The translations under genes and the position numbers were made by a program. A stretch of DNA of 37,811 nucleotides. Origin: Oscillospiraceae bacterium (GTDB lineage: Bacteria > Bacillota > Clostridia > Oscillospirales > Oscillospiraceae). The stretch's first letter is position 1; each line of letters starts with the position of its first letter. This document shows, piece by piece, positions 33,040 to 37,811 of the stretch. The stretch lies in NCBI GenBank assembly GCA_031288675.1, contig JAITQY010000178.1:1-37811 (forward strand), written 5' to 3'. The notes beneath the pieces were generated by a model. That model had not been told where the DNA came from. It searched no databases and saw only the letters and a program-made list of their open reading frames with translations.

Positions 33040-34492
33040 AAACGGAAGAATTAAGGCGATACAGACCGCATTGGAAAGCGGTAAAACATCCTGTACTGAG
33101 CTGACGCGGCAATATTTGGACGCGATACGCAAAAACGAATCACTGAACGCTTATATCAGTATAACAGACGAAACCGCTATTGAGACGGCGGGAATCGTAG
33201 ACGCTAAACTTGCAAGAGGTGAGAAGCTTTCTGCATTGGAGGGCGTACCTTTCTCTTTGAAAGATAATATCAGCACGACCGGATTAGAGACAAGCTGCGC
33301 GTCGGAAATGTTAAACGGCTATAAGCCGTCATATGACGCGTTTGTGTGGGACATTTTTAAGTCCGCGAACGCGCCGCTGCTTGGCAAGGCGAATATGGAC
33401 GAGTTTGCAATGGGCTCAACGTGTGAAACATCCCGCACAGGCGGAGCCAAGAATCCGTACAATACCGAATATGTGCCCGGAGGAAGCAGCGGAGGAAGCG
33501 CGAGTGCTGTAGCCGCAAACATTGCCGCATACAGCATTGGAAGCGATACTGGCGGAAGCGTACGTCAGCCCGCTTCATTCTGCGGACTTGTCGGACTGAA
33601 GCCGACATACGGCGCGGTCAGCCGACGCGGACTGATAGCGTATGCGTCAAGCCTTGACCAAATCGGCGTACTGGCGCAAAGCACGGCGGATTGCGCGGAG
33701 GTCTTCCGTAAAATTGCCGTACATGATGCACTTGATATGACCTCAACGCCGTTTCCGGCATATGAGGGCGGAAATGCAATAAAAATAGGCGTTGCGGAGG
33801 AGTTCTTTACCGGAGCGTCAGCGGACGTTTACAGCGCGCTTCAAAATACGATACGTGTGATGGAACAGATAACCGGCAACACGGTGGAAATTGTAAAATT
33901 CCCGTTGCTTAAATACGCTCTGCCGGTATATTATATTATCGCCTGTGCGGAGGCAAGCTCTAATCTGGGGCGTTATGACGGTATACGATATGGGCGTCCG
34001 GCGGAAGCTTACGAGGATATTGACGATGCAATAAGCCGCGTTAGAAGCGCCGGGTTCGGCACAGAGGTACAACGGCGGATTTTGCTTGGCGCGTATGTGC
34101 TTAGCTCCGGTTTCTTTGACGCATACTATGTCAAAGCGAGAGAGCTTAAACAGATAATGACATATAAACTCGTCAACGAAACTCTTGCCGGCGTTGACTT
34201 TTTGATTACGCCCACAGCCCCGGCAACTGCGCTGAAATTTGGAGCTAAGATGTCGCCTGTAGAGATGTATCTTACCGATATATGTACGGTTACAGTAAAT
34301 CTTACCGGACTGCCAGCAGTAAGTGTTCCGTGCGGTTTTGACCGGAACGGGATGCCGATAGGCGCGCAGATAATCGGGAAGCGGTATTCAGACTTCAGGT
34401 TATTTGAGCTTGCTTCAAAGTTTGAGCAAGCGACGGACTCTGAGTTTTTGACGCCGCTAAACGGCGTAAACGGAATGGGGGTGAGTTTGTAA
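33032..34492 (+). CDS. gatA: Asp/Glu-tRNA amidotransferase subunit A
   Basis: GTG start at 33032 after GGAGG, overlapping gatC; GVPFSLKDNISTTGLETSCAS, GSTCETSRTGGAKNPYNTEYVPGGSSGGSASAVAANIAAYSIGSDTGGSVRQPASFCGLVGLKPTYG. Confidence 0.96.
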   Translation: MAKNGRIKAIQTALESGKTSCTELTRQYLDAIRKNESLNAYISITDETAIETAGIVDAKLARGEKLSALEGVPFSLKDNISTTGLETSCASEMLNGYKPSYDAFVWDIFKSANAPLLGKANMDEFAMGSTCETSRTGGAKNPYNTEYVPGGSSGGSASAVAANIAAYSIGSDTGGSVRQPASFCGLVGLKPTYGAVSRRGLIAYASSLDQIGVLAQSTADCAEVFRKIAVHDALDMTSTPFPAYEGGNAIKIGVAEEFFTGASADVYSALQNTIRVMEQITGNTVEIVKFPLLKYALPVYYIIACAEASSNLGRYDGIRYGRPAEAYEDIDDAISRVRSAGFGTEVQRRILLGAYVLSSGFFDAYYVKARELKQIMTYKLVNETLAGVDFLITPTAPATALKFGAKMSPVEMYLTDICTVTVNLTGLPAVSVPCGFDRNGMPIGAQIIGKRYSDFRLFELASKFEQATDSEFLTPLNGVNGMGVSL

Positions 34493-35916
34493 TGGCTGTT
34501 TCAACTAAATATGAGATCGTAATCGGATTGGAGACGCACATAGAGCTTTCTACGAAGTCAAAGCTTTTCTGCGGGTGCAGCGCGAAATTCGGCGGCGAAC
34601 CGAATACTAACGTATGTCCCGTATGTCTCGGGCATCCGGGCGCTCTGCCAGCACTGAACCGAAACGCTGTGGAATTCACCGCAATGGCAGGTCTTGCGCT
34701 TGGGTGCGGTATACCCGGACTAAGCTATATGGACCGCAAGCACTACTTCTACCCCGATTTGCCTAAGGCGTTTCAAACGTCACAGTTCCATCATCCGATT
34801 TGCATCGGAGGAAGCGTTACGCTGTCCGATGGGCGCGTTATGAGGCTGAACCACATCCACCTTGAAGAGGACGCCGGGAAACTGGTACACGAGCGCGGCA
34901 AAACGCTTGTCGACTACAACCGCGGCGGAGTACCGCTTATGGAGCTTGTCGGAGAGCCTGATTTGCGCTCTGCAGAAGACGCCGTGGAATACCTTGAAAT
35001 CCTGCAGGGAATTATGAGGACGATAGGCGTAAGCGACTGCCGGATGCAGGAGGGAAGTATGCGCTGTGACGTGAACATCAGCTTACACTTGCCCGGTACG
35101 GAGTACGGTACGCGCGCAGAGATCAAGAATCTTAACTCCTTCGTAAGCGTTCGTCAGGCGATAGAATTTGAGGCTGAACGCCAAAGCGATATTCTTGAGG
35201 CAGGCGGATCAGTCAGGCAGGAAACGCGCGGATTTGACGCAAACACGGGAGAAACCTACAGTTTACGCAGTAAGGAAAACAGCGACGATTACCGCTATTT
35301 CCCCGAACCCGACATTATTCCGATACGCTTAAAACCGGAAACGGTCAAAGAGCTGCTTGCGCGTATTCCGGAACTGCCGCGTGCGCGCGCGGAAAGGTAT
35401 ATTGAACAGTTCGGGCTTAGCGAAAAAGATGCGGCACTGATCTCCAAATACCGCAGGGTGGCGGAGTATTTTGATACCGCAGTTACGGAGTCGGCAACGG
35501 GGAACGGGAAACTCGCGGCGAATTTAATACTGTCGCAGATGTTTGCGAAAATCTCTACGGAAACGGAACGGGAAGAGTGGTCTCCGCCGGTGTCCGCAAA
35601 CCAGCTTGGGGAACTTATCGCGTTAACAGACAGCGGCAAAATCAATAACAATGTTGCAAAGCGCGTTTTGTCAGCGATGTGGGATTCCGGCAAAGACGCC
35701 GCCGTAATAATCAAGGAACAAGGCTTTGACGGTCCTGCCTTAGACGCGGAGGCATTGTGCAAGGCGGCAATTGATGCTAACCCGACCGCCGCCGCAGACT
35801 TCAAAGCAGGCAAAGAGAAGGCACTGCAGGCGCTTATCGGCTACGTTATGAAAGAGTCACGCGGCAAGGCTCCCGCTGACGAGGTTCGCGCAACGCTCGC
35901 GAGACTGTTGTCGTAA
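34492..35916 (+). CDS. gatB: Asp/Glu-tRNA amidotransferase subunit B
   Basis: YEIVIGLETHIELSTKSKLFCGCSAKFGGEPNTNVCPVCLGHPGALPALN, YFYPDLPKAFQTSQFHHPI, HLEEDAGKLVH, VDYNRGGVPLMELVGEPDLRS. Confidence 0.97.
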   Translation: MAVSTKYEIVIGLETHIELSTKSKLFCGCSAKFGGEPNTNVCPVCLGHPGALPALNRNAVEFTAMAGLALGCGIPGLSYMDRKHYFYPDLPKAFQTSQFHHPICIGGSVTLSDGRVMRLNHIHLEEDAGKLVHERGKTLVDYNRGGVPLMELVGEPDLRSAEDAVEYLEILQGIMRTIGVSDCRMQEGSMRCDVNISLHLPGTEYGTRAEIKNLNSFVSVRQAIEFEAERQSDILEAGGSVRQETRGFDANTGETYSLRSKENSDDYRYFPEPDIIPIRLKPETVKELLARIPELPRARAERYIEQFGLSEKDAALISKYRRVAEYFDTAVTESATGNGKLAANLILSQMFAKISTETEREEWSPPVSANQLGELIALTDSGKINNNVAKRVLSAMWDSGKDAAVIIKEQGFDGPALDAEALCKAAIDANPTAAADFKAGKEKALQALIGYVMKESRGKAPADEVRATLARLLS

Positions 35917-36115
35917 TGGACGGCTTCGTTCAGAGAAGCCGAGTACGCAGGGGAGGATAGTGATGATGATTCACCATATGGAGCGCCCTTTAATGTAGCT
36001 GAAGCCGATTCTGTTTTCGGGTCACAGTATATAACCAACTTTGAGAACATCTGGAATAACGCATCGGTTTAGCAGCGCGTCCTTTCGTCACCAATAGTGC
36101 CACATATCGCCACTC

Positions 36116-36147
36116 CCCCTGTAAGTCTGGAGACTTACAGGGGTTTT
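36116..36147 (+). terminator. Terminator downstream of the gatCAB region
   Basis: CCCCTGTAAGTC-tgga-GACTTACAGGGG-TTTT; 12-bp perfect stem. Confidence 0.8.
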
Positions 36148-36165
36148 AGTGTTGTTGGGCAATAC

Positions 36166-36453
36166 CTATACTTGTTTATCCGGCACTACGGAGAGCGTAT
36201 ATCCAAGCGGCTTCAGTACGCGCAGAACCGTACTTACCTGCGGAGAGTGTACGGAGCGCTCGAGACGCGCAATGACGGACTGAGACAGTCCACACATCTC
36301 CGCGAGCTGTTTTTGCGTCAACCCCTGTTTCGCGCGCGCTGTCGCAATCGCGATTATCACGTTCTTTTCGAGTTCGATTTCCGCCTCATCCTGCGGTGTA
36401 AGATTGAGCGTCTTGCGGTATTCGCTCCAAGTGAGCGGTTTATTACGTTCCAT
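36166..36453 (-). CDS. XRE-family antitoxin (HigA-like)
   Basis: ATARAKQGLTQKQLAEMCGLSQSVIARLERSVHSPQVSTVLRVLKPLGYTL; directly downstream of a RelE/HigB-type toxin. Confidence 0.85.
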   Translation of the reverse strand: MERNKPLTWSEYRKTLNLTPQDEAEIELEKNVIIAIATARAKQGLTQKQLAEMCGLSQSVIARLERSVHSPQVSTVLRVLKPLGYTLSVVPDKQV

Positions 36454-36455
36454 AG

Positions 36456-36818
36456 TTATCTGTTCCTTTCAATATAATCAGCCATACGGCGTTTTGCCGT
36501 TTCGATTTCACGGGACGGCGTTTTCTGTGTTTTTTTCACGAAGTGGTGCAGAAGAACGAAAGTGCGGTTGTTCCTTACAAAGAAATACAGTATGCGGTCG
36601 TCATACGGACGCAGTTCCCATATTTCTCCTTCAAGGTGCTTTGTGACTGGCTGACCAACCCACGTTCCTTTTTGTGCAAGAGCATCCATATATGAAACAA
36701 TCTTGTTAAGACGCACGCGCTCAGCTTTGTTGGTTTCGGCAGCTGTTTTTAACTTATCAATAAATTGTTTGACCGGACGCTCCCCGTTCGGGGTTTCGTA
36801 AAATTCAATCTCAAACAT
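36456..36818 (-). CDS. RelE/HigB-type (phage Gp49-like) toxin
   Basis: MFEIEFYETPNGERPVKQFIDKL...GTWVGQPVTKHLEGEIWELRPYDDRILYFFVRNNRTFVLLHHFVKKTQKTPSREIETAKRRMADYI; ATG 36818 after GAGGTGGA. Confidence 0.88.
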   Translation of the reverse strand: MFEIEFYETPNGERPVKQFIDKLKTAAETNKAERVRLNKIVSYMDALAQKGTWVGQPVTKHLEGEIWELRPYDDRILYFFVRNNRTFVLLHHFVKKTQKTPSREIETAKRRMADYIERNR

Positions 36819-36841
36819 TAGTATTTCCACCTCGCATTGTC

Positions 36842-36879
36842 ATTATAGCAAATTCGCGCTTAAATGTCAATAGCAAATT
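36842..36879 (-). promoter_or_regulatory. TA-module promoter with direct-repeat operator candidates
   Basis: Minus strand TTGACA, 17 nt, TATAAT exact consensus (36870-36842); ATAGCAAATT on + at 36845-36854 and 36870-36879. Confidence 0.65.
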
Positions 36880-36991
36880 TGTGATTTTAACATCTTTTTA
36901 ATATGGTCATTAAGACTATAACACAAATAAAAAATATCAATAAAAAATTATATTTTTCGTATTATAATCCATAAGTGCTTCAAAGGAGCAT

Positions 36992-37289
36992 ATGCTTGGG
37001 TTTGGGCGGCGTATGGCGGAGATGAGTGATATTACGACCGAGTTTATAAAGGCTCAGTGCAGGGATATTGTCAAGAATATATTCTACAGATACAACGACA
37101 CCAAAATTCTGCCGCTTTACGAAAAGAAAACCCTGATGAATATCAGTGAACTGTACGTCGGTAAGCTCGGAGGAAACAGCTACGCGGGTCTGCTGCTTGA
37201 TGAAATGGACGCTTGGGGTCGATTACGGCTCCGGTCACGACGAGGAGGAATATAACGACGGAGGGAGTAGTCCTTATCAAGGGGGTTAA
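36992..37289 (+). CDS. Small hypothetical protein, possibly frameshifted near its C-terminus (track ORF 36992..37255)
   Basis: RBS AAAGGAG; MLGFGRRMAEMSDITTEFIKAQCRDIVKNIFYRYNDTKILPLYEKKTLMNISELYVGKLGGNSYAGLLLDEMDAW; removing one G from 37215-37218 yields VDYGSGHDEEEYNDGGSSPYQGG ending at 37289. Confidence 0.45.
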
Positions 37290-37491
37290 AAAACAATTTT
37301 TGTAGATAAGCAAGTTATACGAGTTGCTCAAAAAAGTCGTTATAAACACAAAATTTGCAGTTGCATTCGCATGTGAAATATGCTACAATGCTAAAATTAG
37401 GTGATTGTGAATTGGCGTGTATGATATATGATAGTTACGATACAGAGCTCAGAATGCCGTTTACAGCATGTTGTAGATAGCGCGACCGTAA

Positions 37492-37536
37492 TGCTTGGCT
37501 TAGCGGCTCGAAACATTCGATGCCTGTCTTAGCGGC
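37492..37536. repeat. Pair of 16-bp direct repeats upstream of the edge operon
   Basis: TGCTTGGCTTAGCGGC (37492-37507) and TGCCTGTCTTAGCGGC (37521-37536), 14/16 identical, 29 bp apart. Confidence 0.6.
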
Positions 37537-37567
37537 AAAGCTGTATTCAAACGCAGGAGGTTTAGGT

Positions 37568-37681
37568 ATGGTAGAGAAAAACGGCAAATTTCAACCGCTA
37601 AGCGAAAGTTTGGATGTGAATATATATCAAAGTATCCGTTATACTCTTGCGATAGCACGTTCAAAAGCGTTCACTATTTGA
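37568..37681 (+). pseudogene. 37-codon ORF; possible N-terminal remnant of a DUF1016 (YhcG)-type nuclease
   Basis: RBS AGGAGG; MVEKNGKFQPLSESLDVNIYQSIRYTLAIARSKAFTI* resembles the start of DUF1016 proteins before an early stop. Confidence 0.3.
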
Positions 37682-37711
37682 CGGCAATGGAAATATTGGA
37701 GGTATAGTGTG

Positions 37712-37811
37712 ATGCAAGAAGCATTTGAGAGCAATGATCAGTCAAATCCTGATGTAATAGAAGATGACATTAGGATGGCTATGCCACGCATACTTGAAAT
37801 TTTGTTGGTCG
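37712..37811 (+). CDS. Partial CDS at right edge; possibly a restriction-modification methylase subunit
   Basis: GGAGG upstream; MQEAFESNDQSNPDVIEDDIRMAMPRILEILLV..., open to the window end. Family call is recollection-based from about 33 residues. Confidence 0.35.
   Translation, partial: MQEAFESNDQSNPDVIEDDIRMAMPRILEILLV

Noticed and set aside
35841-36050. Minus-strand 69-aa ORF overlapping the gatB end
   Set aside because: Antisense to gatB and its downstream extension; no recognisable features.

Overview
This 37.8 kb window looks like the chromosome of a spore-forming clostridial Firmicute; taxonomy is inferred from gene content only. Housekeeping genes recognised from translated motifs: pheT (partial)-pheS, nifJ (pyruvate:ferredoxin oxidoreductase), an acyl-CoA synthetase, a YihY/BrkB-like membrane protein, rsmI, a Nif3-family protein, lon, an XRE-S24 (LexA-like) regulator, an SLH-domain protein, murB, a SigK-like sporulation sigma factor with a hydrophobic pro-sequence, a DUF885 lipoprotein and gatCAB. 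The most distinctive region is 15.3-23.6 kb. It holds three consecutive minus-strand genes for signal-less proteins with Cys-rich segments: a GY-repeat protein, a beta-helix/InlB-repeat protein, and a 1412-aa protein with SdrD_B-like, DUF11-like, duplicated beta-propeller/collagen cassettes and a Cys-rich C-terminal domain. Facing them divergently is an HTH-like protein of unknown family. I read this locus as a candidate spore-surface (exosporium-like) system. Three apparent single-base homopolymer frameshifts (about 15.71, 23.35 and 37.22 kb) are visible from continuation of protein-like sequence in an adjacent frame. Other points worth a second look are a self-sequestering 5-codon mini-ORF, a 24-codon leader ORF ahead of the acyl-CoA synthetase, a lon/LexA-like divergent operator region, tandem intergenic repeats, a HigBA-type module, and a possible restriction-modification gene beginning at the right edge. 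No searches were run; all family calls come from reading motifs.
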